64,000 bases of DNA from a virus. Numbering within the stretch: position 1 is the first letter of the stretch; each line of letters starts with the position of its first letter. This document shows positions 7,235-17,521 of this stretch, one piece after another. The notes under the pieces are model-generated. The model did not search any database. It had not been told where the DNA came from and saw only the letters and a program-made list of their open reading frames with translations. The DNA lies in IMG/VR virus record IMGVR_UViG_3300035126_000631, positions 1-64,000 of that record; one strand, written 5' to 3'. Position numbers and translations under genes: made by a program.

Positions 7235-10072
7235 ATGATCGCCGACACGGAGCGTCTCATCGACGGCTTCCGCGGCCTTCCTGCGGGGATGGACGGCTCC
7301 AAGGAGCCGCCCCAGACGCCAAGCGAAGCCGCTTGGTATGCCACGAACGTCACCTTCCGTGGCGGCAACGGCCCGCGCACCCGTCCTGGGTTTCGTGAGA
7401 TCTCGCCGGATTACTGGCGCAATCCGCAGCCGCCGAGGACGAGTTCCTCGATTTCTGGCAGCGGCTCACTCGCTACCGTCACGACCACGGCGAACCACGG
7501 CTACGATGACAGCGACGTGGTGACGATCTCGGGAGCTTCGCCTTCCGGATTCAACGGCACTTACCGGATCACCAAAACCGGAGCGACGACTTTTACTTAC
7601 GCCAATGCGACGAGCGGAACGGCAACCACGCAAGGCGCGATCATCCGCGACATCGACTCGACTTACGGCGAGGATTTCTACAACTCAGCGACCAGCCGGA
7701 CGCGCTACGCCAACGATATCCAGTCCGGCACCTTCTTGCAAGGGACGCTGGTCTACCAAGATCCCCGCGAGGGAAACCCGACCGAGTTGATCGTTGTTGT
7801 CGACGGCAAGATCATGGCGCTGGATTTCGAAGCACGTTCCGTGATGCGTGTAAATCTGAGCGATGAAATGGATACCACGCTTCCCGTCTTTATGGTCCAA
7901 GCGGAGAAGTATGTCATCATCCAAAATGGGTTTGATGAACCCCGGGTCTTTGATGGTTACGTCTGCCGCCGGGCCAGCTACTACGGGAGCCAAGCGGTGC
8001 CGATCGGCAAGCAGATGGCTTATGGTCAAGGGCGGCTCTTTGTTGCGGTCAATGAAGGATCAGAGATTATCGCGGGTGACTTGGTCTTCAGTGGATCTTT
8101 GACTGAAGCAAAAATCGTCAGTGCTTCGGCTGCAAATCCTTCCGTAATCACCACGGCAACTCCACATGGATTGTCTAACGGAGACCTCGTTTCAATTTCT
8201 GGGAATAGTTCGGTCATTGACTCGACTTATGTCGCGACGGTTACTGCGGCGACGACATTCACGATCCCTGTCACACTTTCCACGGCAGGCACGGGCGGGT
8301 CCACATCTAGATTCAACGCAGGCCAAGACAGCGATCTTTTGCGTTTTACTGAAAACACTTTTCTTAATGAAGGTGGAGCGTTGGCCCCGAGCGGGAAGGT
8401 GGGTCGGGTCAAAGCCTTGGCCTTCCTTCCGGTGCAAGACACGGCTACGGGGCAGGGGGATCTCATCGCGTTCTGTGAACGTGGCGCGGTGACCCTCGCG
8501 GTGTCCGCTCCGCGAGAGAAATGGAAAGATACCGAAGGCTTTCAGCGTGTGCTGTTCGACAACATCGGCACGACAAGCGAGAGCATCCTGTCGGTCAATG
8601 GCGATCTGTTCTTCCGCTCCCTGGAAGGCAACGGCATCCGCAATTACCGCAATGCTCGCGCCGAGGCGACGGGCTACGGGCAGACCCCGATCTCTGCGGA
8701 GATTGATCCCATTCTGAAACAGGATACTTCGTGGATGCTCGACAATGTGAGCTTCGCCCAGTTCGACGGGCGGCTCTTGATGACTTGCTTACCGCAGCGT
8801 TTTCCGCGTCGGGCAGCGAACCAGACTGAGGCTGACACCTACGCAGCACAGCCTATCCCGACGATTTTCAACGGCGTTGCCGTGCTCGATTTCCAATCAA
8901 CCTCGGCAGGGCGCGGAAAATCCGCGGCGGTTTTCGACGGTGTCTGGACGGGGCTTCGCATTGTGAAACTTATCCAAGGCACCTTCGATGGCGACCCGCA
9001 GTGCTATGCGTGGTGCTTCCATGAAGATGATACGGGTCGGCGCATCGAGCTTTGGCAGGTGACGAAGGACGATGAATACGACACGCCGGTCGAAGGACCG
9101 CGGGTCATCCACTCGGGCATCGTGACGCGGGCAATGAACTTCAAGGACGACATGGGCCTGAAAAAGCTGATCCGCTGTGACTTGTGGTTCGATGATATCG
9201 GTGGCGGGCCGGACAACGAGTTCAACTGCTCGCTGGCTTATCGGCCCGACGACTACCCGAACTTTACGACGTGGCAGAGTTTCGAGCGCAACTTCAAGAC
9301 GGAGTTCCTCTTGGAGAGTAAGAACCTTCTCTCTTGGTCTGAGAAGATCGACGATGTGACGTGGGTCAAAAGTAACGTCACGACACTATCCGACACCGCT
9401 CTCGATCCACTCGGGCTTCAGACGTTGACCGCCGACAGTCTGATTGAGACGACATCCACTAGTGTCCACAGCACTTACCGGACCAGCCCGACTTTGCAGT
9501 CGCTTACCAGCTACACGTTCTCCGTGTATCTGAAGCCGTCGGGACGCACCCGCATCTATCTGCAATTCCCCACCACCGGAGCAGCGTTCTCCGCCTCCAG
9601 AACAGCGCACTTTTTGCTAGAAGGCAGTGGAGCCATTACCTCCGTTACCGCCACGGCGACCGCCACGATTACACCCCTCGCCGATGGCTGGTATCGCTGC
9701 TCCATGACTTCGGAGACGACGGGCGCTGGAACGGTCCGGACGTTGATCGGTCTCGTCGCTTCCGGAACGACGACAAGCTATGCGGGCGACGGGATGTCCG
9801 GCGTTCTCGTCTGGGGTGCCCAGTTGGAGGCTAATACCTCGGCCACATCTTACGATCCTGACCCGCCGCAGCTTCTCAACTACGAGCGGGGCTACGCTCC
9901 CCAGGTTCGCTTTCCGGCTCCTCCCAGAACGGCGAATCTGGCCACGGACGTTCCGGCTTACTTGGGTTATGATTTCACCTTGCGGGTCAACTGGTCGGGC
10001 CGTGCCCGGCTCGGCCGGCTCATGCTGCACGGAAACCGGCTCACCGAAGCCGTCAACGGAGGAACCCTCTAA
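7235..10072 (+). CDS. Tail nozzle-like protein (T7 gp12-like) with carbohydrate-binding-like insert
   Basis: A 945-residue structural protein. The N-terminus (ATNVTFRGGNGPRTRPGF) is the signature start of podovirus nozzle-type proteins. Two similar beta modules occur around residues 70-130 (VTISGASPSGFNGTY) and 290-350 (VSISGNSSVIDSTYVATVT). Around residues 690-890 lies a module starting NLLSWSEKIDDVTWVKSN and containing LTSYTFSVYLKPSG, a carbohydrate-binding-like jelly-roll common in phage spike and fibre proteins. The stop overlaps the next start. It probably forms the distal tail tube and contacts the host surface. Confidence 0.7.
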   Translation: MIADTERLIDGFRGLPAGMDGSKEPPQTPSEAAWYATNVTFRGGNGPRTRPGFREISPDYWRNPQPPRTSSSISGSGSLATVTTTANHGYDDSDVVTISGASPSGFNGTYRITKTGATTFTYANATSGTATTQGAIIRDIDSTYGEDFYNSATSRTRYANDIQSGTFLQGTLVYQDPREGNPTELIVVVDGKIMALDFEARSVMRVNLSDEMDTTLPVFMVQAEKYVIIQNGFDEPRVFDGYVCRRASYYGSQAVPIGKQMAYGQGRLFVAVNEGSEIIAGDLVFSGSLTEAKIVSASAANPSVITTATPHGLSNGDLVSISGNSSVIDSTYVATVTAATTFTIPVTLSTAGTGGSTSRFNAGQDSDLLRFTENTFLNEGGALAPSGKVGRVKALAFLPVQDTATGQGDLIAFCERGAVTLAVSAPREKWKDTEGFQRVLFDNIGTTSESILSVNGDLFFRSLEGNGIRNYRNARAEATGYGQTPISAEIDPILKQDTSWMLDNVSFAQFDGRLLMTCLPQRFPRRAANQTEADTYAAQPIPTIFNGVAVLDFQSTSAGRGKSAAVFDGVWTGLRIVKLIQGTFDGDPQCYAWCFHEDDTGRRIELWQVTKDDEYDTPVEGPRVIHSGIVTRAMNFKDDMGLKKLIRCDLWFDDIGGGPDNEFNCSLAYRPDDYPNFTTWQSFERNFKTEFLLESKNLLSWSEKIDDVTWVKSNVTTLSDTALDPLGLQTLTADSLIETTSTSVHSTYRTSPTLQSLTSYTFSVYLKPSGRTRIYLQFPTTGAAFSASRTAHFLLEGSGAITSVTATATATITPLADGWYRCSMTSETTGAGTVRTLIGLVASGTTTSYAGDGMSGVLVWGAQLEANTSATSYDPDPPQLLNYERGYAPQVRFPAPPRTANLATDVPAYLGYDFTLRVNWSGRARLGRLMLHGNRLTEAVNGGTL

Positions 10073-10230
10073 TGGCCGAAGTCAAAGAACTCTTCAGTTT
10101 GGATGATTCACTGACCACGGTTCAGGATTCATGGAGCAGTTTACCCGCCGGGCTCACACTGCTCATTGAAGATTCTCCGACTGAGTATACCTTACTGATC
10201 GACGACACCTTTTCTCTTTTGATCGAATAA
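10072..10230 (+). CDS. Small acidic protein (52 aa)
   Basis: Starts at the ATG sharing its A with the stop of the nozzle gene (TAATG). The sequence contains two similar hydrophobic-acidic stretches (LTLLIEDSPTEYT and TLLIDDTFSLLIE), suggesting a small beta protein. No family recognised. Its TAA stop forms the first three bases of a junction motif copy at 10228. Confidence 0.5.
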   Translation: MAEVKELFSLDDSLTTVQDSWSSLPAGLTLLIEDSPTEYTLLIDDTFSLLIE

Positions 10231-10243
10231 TAACCCCGCAACC

Positions 10244-11932
10244 ATGCCATACACCGCGAATAAGAAGATCGCAGGGCTAGACCCAGCAACGACGCCCTTG
10301 GCTGCGGCCAACGAGGTTCCGCTGAACCAAGCTGGGACGACAGTGCGGGCTTCCCTGACCGCGATCGAGGCCAAGGTGTTTGATGCCAAGACGGCCCTGA
10401 CTCCAGTGGCAGGGGAGACGGCAGTGGCCGTTGTCCGCCAGACGGACGGGTCGCTGCGTCAAGTGGCGCTGAACGACATCGTCCCGCCGCTGAATATTAC
10501 CGACGCCAAAGTTGCGGCCGGAGCAGCCATCGTCGACACCAAGCTCGCCACCATTGCAACGGCTAACAAGGTCGCCAACTCTGCGACTACGGCCACCAGT
10601 GCGAATACCGCCAATGCCATTGTGGCCCGAGATGCCAGCGGTAACTTCGCGGCTGGCACGATCACGGCAACTCTTTCCGGGAGCGTCGTCGGTAACGTCA
10701 CCGGCAACGTGTCGGGAACTTCGGGATCCACCACCGGAAACGCAGCCACCGCGACCACCCTTCAGACGGCACGGACGATTGCGATCAGCGGCGATGTCAC
10801 CGGAACGGCGACTTCCTTCAATGGTTCGGCCAACATCGCCATTGCTGCGGCGATTACGGCTGACACCATCGTCAATGCCGATGTGAACAGCGCGGCGGCG
10901 ATTGCGGGAACGAAGATCACTCCGGCCTTCGGGTCGCAAAATATCAGCACGACGGGGACGTTGGCGGCGGGCGCGACGACCGTTACTGGAACGTGTGCGG
11001 CCACCGCTTTCAGCGGACCGTTGACGGGCAATGCCTCAACGGCCACGACACTAGCTACCGCAAGAAATCTTTCGCTGACTGGCGATGTCACCGCGACACT
11101 CTCAAGTTTCAACGGGTCGGCCAACGTCTCGGCGGCGGCAACCTTGGCTAATAGCGGTGTCGCTGCCGGAACCTACAACGACAACGCGGCCCAAGTGCGT
11201 CCGTTCACTGTTGACGCCAAGGGTCGAGTTACAGCAGTCGGAACCGCCGTTCCCATTGCCGTCGACTATTCCGCCGTCACCGGGATGCCTTACAAAGACG
11301 CGGCGCGGCTGGCGACCACGGCCAACCTGACCGCGACTTATGCCAACGGCACTTCCGGTGTCGGAGCGACCCTGACCAACAACGGAACCATTGGCGCACT
11401 GTCTATCGACGGCGTGGCCGTTGCGACGAATGACCGCATTCTGGTCAAAGATCAGACCAGTGCCGCACACAACGGAATCTACAGCGTGACCAATACCGGA
11501 ACTGTATCGGCTGCATGGGTGCTGACCCGTGTCACCGATGCCGATACCAATGGCGAACTCGGCTCGGCGGTGGTCACCGTGACCTCCGGAACGGCCAATG
11601 GCGGTCGCGTCTACATGACTTTCTTCAAGGCGACGGACACAGTCGGAACCACCGTGATGCCTTGGTATCTCGTCCTGACCGGAGGCCCGAGCATCATCAC
11701 CACCTCGATGTTGAACGATGGTGCCGTGACCGAAGCCAAGATCGATCCAAATGCCAAAATCCGTGGCGCTACCGGAGGCGGCACAGATCGTGTATTTTAT
11801 GAGAACGACCAAACGGTCGATACGAATTACACAATAAGCACTAACAAAAACGCCATGTCAGCCGGCCCGATTACGGTCGCCAACGGAATCACAGTCACCG
11901 TGCCCAATGGCTCAACCTGGACTGTCGTCTAA
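10244..11932 (+). CDS. Tail fibre protein with repeated SLTGDVT modules
   Basis: A 562-residue Ala/Thr/Asn-rich fibre. It has repeated short beta modules (ISGDVTGTATSFNGSANI around residue 185; LTGDVTATLSSFNGSANV around 275) followed by VRPFTVDAKGRVTAVG, a hallmark of long tail fibre shafts. The C-terminal 60 residues hold VANGITVTVPNGSTW, a predicted beta-helix cap. It is preceded by the junction motif TAATAACCCCGCA, 3 bases before the ATG, with no clear Shine-Dalgarno sequence. Confidence 0.75.
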   Translation: MPYTANKKIAGLDPATTPLAAANEVPLNQAGTTVRASLTAIEAKVFDAKTALTPVAGETAVAVVRQTDGSLRQVALNDIVPPLNITDAKVAAGAAIVDTKLATIATANKVANSATTATSANTANAIVARDASGNFAAGTITATLSGSVVGNVTGNVSGTSGSTTGNAATATTLQTARTIAISGDVTGTATSFNGSANIAIAAAITADTIVNADVNSAAAIAGTKITPAFGSQNISTTGTLAAGATTVTGTCAATAFSGPLTGNASTATTLATARNLSLTGDVTATLSSFNGSANVSAAATLANSGVAAGTYNDNAAQVRPFTVDAKGRVTAVGTAVPIAVDYSAVTGMPYKDAARLATTANLTATYANGTSGVGATLTNNGTIGALSIDGVAVATNDRILVKDQTSAAHNGIYSVTNTGTVSAAWVLTRVTDADTNGELGSAVVTVTSGTANGGRVYMTFFKATDTVGTTVMPWYLVLTGGPSIITTSMLNDGAVTEAKIDPNAKIRGATGGGTDRVFYENDQTVDTNYTISTNKNAMSAGPITVANGITVTVPNGSTWTVV

Positions 11933-11937
11933 GAATT

Positions 11938-12513
11938 ATGCCGATCACCATCAACGGAACAGGAACAGTCGCCGGAATCACCGCAGGGGGATTGCCGGAT
12001 GGGTGTGTGACTACAAGTGAGATCGCCGATGGTGCTGTTGTTAATTCTAAGGTTGCCGATGGTGCCGTTGTTCAGGTTGTCTCGTCTACAGTGGCGACCG
12101 TATTGAGTATCAGCGCACCTATTCCTTCTGACGACACCATTCCGCAAAGCACAGAAGGCTGGGAATTGCTGACGGCAACGATCACGCCGAATAGCAGCAC
12201 CAACAAAATACTTGTTCAGTTCAGCGGGTTCTGCGCATCGCCAAACACTGGCTTTGCAGCAAGCCACGTTTTGTTCCGTGGATCTACCGCAATCAACGTA
12301 ATGGCCACAACTCACTCAGTAGCCAATGCCTTTACGCCGGTCTTCATTCAGCACCTAGATTCTCCGGCCAGCGGTTCAGCGATAACTTATTCTGTCCGTG
12401 TTGGCCCAAGTGTTGGAACCGTAAATTTTGCATACAACAGCAACGGCGGAACACGCCGCTACGGCGGACAAGCATCTGCTGTGCTGACGCTGACCGAAAT
12501 CAAAGACAGCTAA
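11938..12513 (+). CDS. Fibre-associated protein
   Basis: A 191-residue protein beginning with a short glycine/threonine segment (MPITINGTGTVAGITAGGLP) shared with phage fibre tips, followed by a predicted jelly-roll (IPSDDTIPQSTEGWELL, SSTNKILVQFSGF). It sits between two fibre genes with 5- and 9-base gaps. Probably an exchangeable fibre tip or adhesin. Confidence 0.65.
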   Translation: MPITINGTGTVAGITAGGLPDGCVTTSEIADGAVVNSKVADGAVVQVVSSTVATVLSISAPIPSDDTIPQSTEGWELLTATITPNSSTNKILVQFSGFCASPNTGFAASHVLFRGSTAINVMATTHSVANAFTPVFIQHLDSPASGSAITYSVRVGPSVGTVNFAYNSNGGTRRYGGQASAVLTLTEIKDS

Positions 12514-12522
12514 CCATCTACT

Positions 12523-13053
12523 ATGGCCATCTCATTAGAAGCAGATCCAACACTCGCCCAAGGCTACATCAAGGTCAACGGGACGACCGCGGCGACCTTG
12601 GACGCGACGGGTATTACCACCGGAGGCGTCCCTGCTGGTGCGGTGATGGCATTCGCCATGAACAGCGCACCGACAGGATGGCTGGCGGCAGATGGCACCG
12701 CAGTTTCTCGTTCCACCTATGCAAGGCTCTTTGCTGCTGTCGGAACGACCCACGGAGTTGGCAACGGTAGCACGACTTTCAATGTGCCCGACCTGCGCGG
12801 CTACTTCGTGCGAGGCAGCGGAACCAACGGCGACGGCACGGCGGCGGGGACGTTTGGTGCAAAGCAGGCCGACGAATTGAAAAGCCATGCACATGATATC
12901 AATAATTTTTCAAGCACGGGCAACTTTGGAACTACAGGAACGCAATTTGGCCCAGTCCGATATGGGCCTACGGCAACAGGCGCGGCACTGGCCACCGGCG
13001 GCACCGAAACCCGCCCGAAGAACATCGCCATGCTGTATTGCATCAAATTCTAA
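12523..13053 (+). CDS. Tail collar-domain fibre protein
   Basis: A 176-residue protein with a clear phage tail collar domain: GAVMAFAMNSAPTGWLAADG, then TTFNVPDLRGYFVRG. The C-terminus (TRPKNIAMLYCIKF) is the standard end of that family. It acts at the distal fibre tip as a receptor-contacting module. Confidence 0.85.
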   Translation: MAISLEADPTLAQGYIKVNGTTAATLDATGITTGGVPAGAVMAFAMNSAPTGWLAADGTAVSRSTYARLFAAVGTTHGVGNGSTTFNVPDLRGYFVRGSGTNGDGTAAGTFGAKQADELKSHAHDINNFSSTGNFGTTGTQFGPVRYGPTATGAALATGGTETRPKNIAMLYCIKF

Positions 13054-13055
13054 CC

Positions 13056-13502
13056 ATGCCAACCTCCATCACATCCTCCGGCATCACGTTCGACGACGCC
13101 ACGACGCAGACGACTTCGGCCACTAAGGCACTTGGCATTGGAACCGCGCAGCTTGCTAACGATGCAGTCACCGCTGCGAAGCTGGCCCCTAAAGTTACTT
13201 TTCCAAACTATGCGGCTGGAGTCGCGAGAGCATACAACACCGTCTATCAAGCGGCAGACGATGGATATTTGTGCGTTATTGTGTCGGGTAATTTTATCAA
13301 CGGTATACAGATCTCCGTGGGCACGACAAGCAACCCTGATACGTGGGTCTGGCATTCGGGAGACGACATCAACAACAACACCAAACGCGCAGGTTCAGGA
13401 ATGATTCCTATACCAAAAGACATTTATTACGAGGTTACTCCAATTTCGGGGGTAGCCGCTTTTGAGAACATTACAATCACTTGGTATCCGGTCATTACCT
13501 AA
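13056..13502 (+). CDS. Fibre-associated protein (148 aa)
   Basis: Starts MPTSITSSGITFDDATTQTT, a common fibre attachment peptide, then a helix (GTAQLANDAVTAAKLAPKV) similar to the stalk helices of neighbouring fibre proteins, then an unknown beta domain. The start is taken 2 bases after the collar gene stop. Probably an alternative adhesin in a fibre array. Confidence 0.6.
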   Translation: MPTSITSSGITFDDATTQTTSATKALGIGTAQLANDAVTAAKLAPKVTFPNYAAGVARAYNTVYQAADDGYLCVIVSGNFINGIQISVGTTSNPDTWVWHSGDDINNNTKRAGSGMIPIPKDIYYEVTPISGVAAFENITITWYPVIT

Positions 13503-13507
13503 CAATT

Positions 13508-13930
13508 ATGGCACTAATCCCAGGAACACTCCCCACCGGAACCAAGTATCCCAACGACCCGCAGTCGTTGCTCGATACCTTTGCGTCCTACCTCACGGCA
13601 CCTGAAGCCAAGAAGAATCGTGCCATTGTTACTCTTCCCGCGCCGCCCGCAGCGGGTGGCACGCTGAGTGCAGGGTCGAGCGGGATTGATGAGACTGTGG
13701 TGCTCAACAACACGACGACCTACGCGACTTTCACATTCACCTTCCCGAGCACGAACAATAGTGTGGTCGGACAGATTCTCCGGTTTTTCACACGCAGCAT
13801 TGTCACGACCCTGACCGTCACGCTGAACGGCAATACCGTGCTGGGTGCGGCTTTGCCGGCTGGAACGACGGCTGGTCAATCCTTTGCGTGGCAAAAGATC
13901 GACGGGACGAATTGGATCCGACTGCAATAA
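13508..13930 (+). CDS. Fibre-associated protein (140 aa)
   Basis: Begins MALIPGTLPTGTKYPNDPQS and contains a beta-rich domain ending FAWQKIDGTNWIRLQ, similar in style to C-terminal fibre chaperone-free tips. The next gene, the repeat adaptor, begins directly after its TAA. Function inferred from position only. Confidence 0.55.
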   Translation: MALIPGTLPTGTKYPNDPQSLLDTFASYLTAPEAKKNRAIVTLPAPPAAGGTLSAGSSGIDETVVLNNTTTYATFTFTFPSTNNSVVGQILRFFTRSIVTTLTVTLNGNTVLGAALPAGTTAGQSFAWQKIDGTNWIRLQ

Positions 13931-16900
13931 ATGGCGACTTACCTCGAAGCACGTAATCTGCTGGCACCCTACGTCGATAATGGCGTGGCGGTGACCGATA
14001 CGACGCGCATCGACCAACGGATCAACGAGGCCCAGCGCCGTTTGATCGATCACTACAATTTCCTCTCCCGCCGCGAGGAGTTGGAGAAGTCGCCGCTCGT
14101 CTGGCAATCGGGTGGCACGACCGGCGTGCCGACCACGGGCGACCTCATCCTCGACAACCTCGATGCGACCAAGACGATGATCTTGTCGCTCTGGCGCGAG
14201 GAGAACAACCAGTTGGAACTGGCCACCGCGCTGGAGACCAAGGCCAATTCCTACATCGAGCGCAACTTGATGAATGAAGTCGAGCGGGCGCGTCGGACGA
14301 CCTTTCAATCACTGGCCACCTCAAACGGGCAGAACACCTTCGGCGGTATGACCGGACGGATCGGTCTGGAGACGCTCGTCCAATATCGGCTCCCAGAAAG
14401 TCGGCTCAAGAGTTACATCAACCAGGCTTACCAGCAGGCGGTCGATCACTACAATTTTGTCAGCCGCCGCGAAGACAAGGCCAAGACCAGCCTGACCTTT
14501 GCCGCGCTGACTTCGGATGCCGCGCAATTCGACTCCCTGCTTCCAGTCGAAGTAGTCCGGCTTCTTGCGCTTTCCATCATTGCCGCAGACAACGGGGCGG
14601 ATGGTGCGGGGCTCAAGACACAAGCCTTGGAATTGATCGACCGCAATGTGACGGCCGACGTGGAGCGGACTCGGCGCGGACAGTCCGGTGAGGAAGGTCG
14701 TCTGCACAATGAGCTTCCGGACGGGGTAAAAATCCCGACAGCGCGGATGACGCAGTATCTCTCTCAAGCAGCTTCGGATGCTTCGCTGCACTACGACTTC
14801 TTGGCCCGGCGCGAGGACTACTCGACAGGGATCAAACCAAATCCATTCACCTTCGAAGTTCGCAAGAAACTAGTCGAATCCTACATTGCCACGGCCAATG
14901 CCGCCGCCGAGGTCGCCGCTTCGCTCAAGCAGGAAGCCTTTGCCCTGATCGAGCGTGACTTGATGGATGATGTCGAAACGGTGCGTCGTGCCGCAGGCGG
15001 CACGGAAGGTCAGCTTCACAATGAATTGCCGGAAGGGGTAAAGATCCCGACGGCACGTCTGACCACGTATCTCGCTCAGGCCCAGACCGAAGCCTCGGCC
15101 CATTACTCTTTCCTTTCCCGCCGTGAGGACTATGCGGGCGGCACGACACCGAGTCCTTTCCCCTACGAAGTCCGCAAAAAGTTGGTTGAGTCTTACTTGG
15201 CCACGACCAGCGCGGCGGTCGACGCGGCATCGGCTTTGAAACAAGAAGCCTTGGCCTTGGTCGAGCGCAACCTGATGCAGGAAATCGAAGCGGCCCGCCG
15301 AGTGGTTGGCGGCGAGGCGGGACGGCTGCATAACGAATTGCCGGAGGGCGTGAAGATTCCAACCTCGCGGATGAACGAGTATCTGACTCAGTCGGCCACG
15401 GATGCCGGAGCGCATTGGGATTTCTTGGCCCGACGTGAGGACTATTCCAGCGGCACCAAGCCGAACCCTTTCCCTTTTGAGATCCGTGAGAAATTAGTCG
15501 AGTCATACATCGCGACGGCGACGGCGGCTCCGGATGTGGCGGCATCCCTCAAGCAGGAGGCGTTTGCCGTCATCGAGCGCGACCTCATGGCCCAAGTCGA
15601 AGCGGCTCGCCGTGCGGAAGCAGGGGAAGAGGGTAAGCTGCACAACGAATTGCCGGAGGGTGTGAAAATCTCCACAGCGCGGATGACAACTTACTTGGCC
15701 CAAGCGGCGACTGAAGCCGGAGCGCACTGGGATTTCTTGGCCCGCCGGGAAGATTACTCCAGTGGGACCAAGCCGAATCCTTTCTCCTACGAAGTCCGCA
15801 AGTCCTTGGTCGAAAGCTATGTCGCCGGGGCAACGGGTGCAGTGGAAGTGGCCACAGCGAAAAAGCAGGAAGCCTTGGCCGTCATCGAGCGCGACCTCAT
15901 GGCGCAAGTCGAAGCCGCTCGCCGAGCCGCCGCAGGGGAAGAGGGTCGTCTGCACAACGAACTGACCAATGGCGTGGCCATCTCGACCGCCCGCCTGACG
16001 CAGCACTTGGCCCAAGCCGCGCTCGACGCCTCGGCCCATTACGACTTTCTTGCCCGCCGCGAAGATTACTTCGGCGGCACCAAGCCGAATCCTTTCCCGT
16101 TTGAGGTCCGCAAGAAGCTGGTCGAATCCTATGTCGCGGCGACCAATGCCGCTCCCGACGTGGCGGCGGCACTCAAGACCGAGGCTCAAGCGGTGATCGA
16201 GCGCGACCTCATGTTTGAGATTGAAGCAACCCGTCGCGGCGAAGCAGGGGAAGAAGGCCGTCTGCACAACGAGCTTCCGGAAGGGGTGAAAGTTTCCACC
16301 TCCCGCCTGACAACCTATCTCGGCCAAGCCGCCACGGAGGCTGGCACTCACTGGGACTTCTTGGCCCGTCGTGAGGATTATTCCAGTGGAACCAAACCCA
16401 ATCCCTTTACCTATGAAGTGCGGAAAAAATACGTGGAGTCCTATCTCGCGACCTCAACTGGTGCGATCGAAGCAGCGTCGGCCCTCAAAGCCGAAGCGCA
16501 AGCGTTGATCGAGCGCGACCTGATGACCCAGGTCGAGGCGGCGCGTCGAGCGGCAGCGGGTGATGAAGGCAATTTGCACAACGAACTGCCCGACGGCGTC
16601 ACCATCCCGACGGGGCGTCTGACAACCTACCTTGGCCAAGCCTCGACGGAAATCGGAACGCACCAAGCCTTTGTCCAGCGCCGTGAGGAATACAACGGCA
16701 CCGTCCCCGCGCCGACTTACGAACAGAAGAAATTGCTCGTCGAGGCATACCTCGCCACTTCGAAGGGGCAGTCGGACGTGGCCGCAGCCTTGAAGCAGCA
16801 AGCGGTCGCCTTGGTCGAGCGTGATGTGATGACCGAGATCGAAGGCACGCGCCGGGCAACTCGTGAAGCGTTGCTTGCTTCAGCCAATGACACCTTCGGC

Positions 16901-17521
16901 TACCACTGGGGCCGGATCGGTCTGGAACTTCCCGAGGCTTACAAGCTCTCGGACTCGGCGATCAAACGCATGGTCAATGCGGCCGAAGAGCAGTTGATGC
17001 TGGCCGGTAAGTGGGTCGGCACAGTGGCCGAGTATACCCTTTCGGTGAACGCCACGGGCGAGTTCTTCCTACCGGCCGAGGTGGAGACGATTCTTTTCAT
17101 GTCTTTCGACGGAGATCCCAAGCCGGTCCACGATCGACTCAACGAGTGGATCAAGGGCGGCACGGGCTACCGGGAGGCCGATGACAAGTGGCGGGAAGGG
17201 GCGGTCGATCGCGGTGAGTCGATTGATCCGGCCGACAACGTCCTCAAGCGCAAATACTGGATTACCCTACCGACGACGGTTCCGGTCGTTCGTATCCTAG
17301 CCAAACGCCGCTTCGTGCCGCATACGAGCGACTCGGAGAAAATGTATCTCCGCAACTACCAAGCGGTCTACGAGGCGACCAAGGGGATCCTCCTCGGGGG
17401 CGAGCAAATCACCCCGCATATCGACAAGGCCAAGGAGATGCTTTCCGGCCAGATCGCCCAACAGAACTTCACAGGGAACCGCGGAGCCGCCCACACCCGT
17501 CGCGTTCTCATGTTTCGGTGA
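13931..17521 (+). CDS. Tail adaptor-like protein (T7 gp11-like) expanded by nine tandem repeats
   Basis: A 1196-residue protein. About 1000 residues consist of nine tandem helical repeats of roughly 100 residues with the core FLARREDYSSGTKPNPF, then ERDLMAQVEAARRA and LHNELPEGVKIPTAR; repeats 1, 2 and 9 are diverged. The last 200 residues (AAEEQLMLAGKWVGTVAEYT onwards) are unique and resemble the body of podovirus tail tubular/adaptor proteins, which are normally about 200 residues in total. It is thus an adaptor with a greatly enlarged helical part. Confidence 0.65.
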   Translation: MATYLEARNLLAPYVDNGVAVTDTTRIDQRINEAQRRLIDHYNFLSRREELEKSPLVWQSGGTTGVPTTGDLILDNLDATKTMILSLWREENNQLELATALETKANSYIERNLMNEVERARRTTFQSLATSNGQNTFGGMTGRIGLETLVQYRLPESRLKSYINQAYQQAVDHYNFVSRREDKAKTSLTFAALTSDAAQFDSLLPVEVVRLLALSIIAADNGADGAGLKTQALELIDRNVTADVERTRRGQSGEEGRLHNELPDGVKIPTARMTQYLSQAASDASLHYDFLARREDYSTGIKPNPFTFEVRKKLVESYIATANAAAEVAASLKQEAFALIERDLMDDVETVRRAAGGTEGQLHNELPEGVKIPTARLTTYLAQAQTEASAHYSFLSRREDYAGGTTPSPFPYEVRKKLVESYLATTSAAVDAASALKQEALALVERNLMQEIEAARRVVGGEAGRLHNELPEGVKIPTSRMNEYLTQSATDAGAHWDFLARREDYSSGTKPNPFPFEIREKLVESYIATATAAPDVAASLKQEAFAVIERDLMAQVEAARRAEAGEEGKLHNELPEGVKISTARMTTYLAQAATEAGAHWDFLARREDYSSGTKPNPFSYEVRKSLVESYVAGATGAVEVATAKKQEALAVIERDLMAQVEAARRAAAGEEGRLHNELTNGVAISTARLTQHLAQAALDASAHYDFLARREDYFGGTKPNPFPFEVRKKLVESYVAATNAAPDVAAALKTEAQAVIERDLMFEIEATRRGEAGEEGRLHNELPEGVKVSTSRLTTYLGQAATEAGTHWDFLARREDYSSGTKPNPFTYEVRKKYVESYLATSTGAIEAASALKAEAQALIERDLMTQVEAARRAAAGDEGNLHNELPDGVTIPTGRLTTYLGQASTEIGTHQAFVQRREEYNGTVPAPTYEQKKLLVEAYLATSKGQSDVAAALKQQAVALVERDVMTEIEGTRRATREALLASANDTFGYHWGRIGLELPEAYKLSDSAIKRMVNAAEEQLMLAGKWVGTVAEYTLSVNATGEFFLPAEVETILFMSFDGDPKPVHDRLNEWIKGGTGYREADDKWREGAVDRGESIDPADNVLKRKYWITLPTTVPVVRILAKRRFVPHTSDSEKMYLRNYQAVYEATKGILLGGEQITPHIDKAKEMLSGQIAQQNFTGNRGAAHTRRVLMFR
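14700..16860 (+). repeat. Tandem in-frame repeats of about 315 bases in the adaptor gene
   Basis: Six of the nine units are well conserved, each coding for HNELPEGVKI, a FLARREDY-type motif, VRKKLVESY and ERDLM. Repeat boundaries keep the frame, so they arose by duplication within the gene. Neighbouring units are similar but not identical in DNA, indicating that the expansion is not very recent. Confidence 0.85.

Noticed and set aside
13511-16351. Long minus-strand frames opposite the repeat adaptor gene
   Set aside because: They repeat with the same period as the sense repeats and arise from codon bias; no independent start signals.
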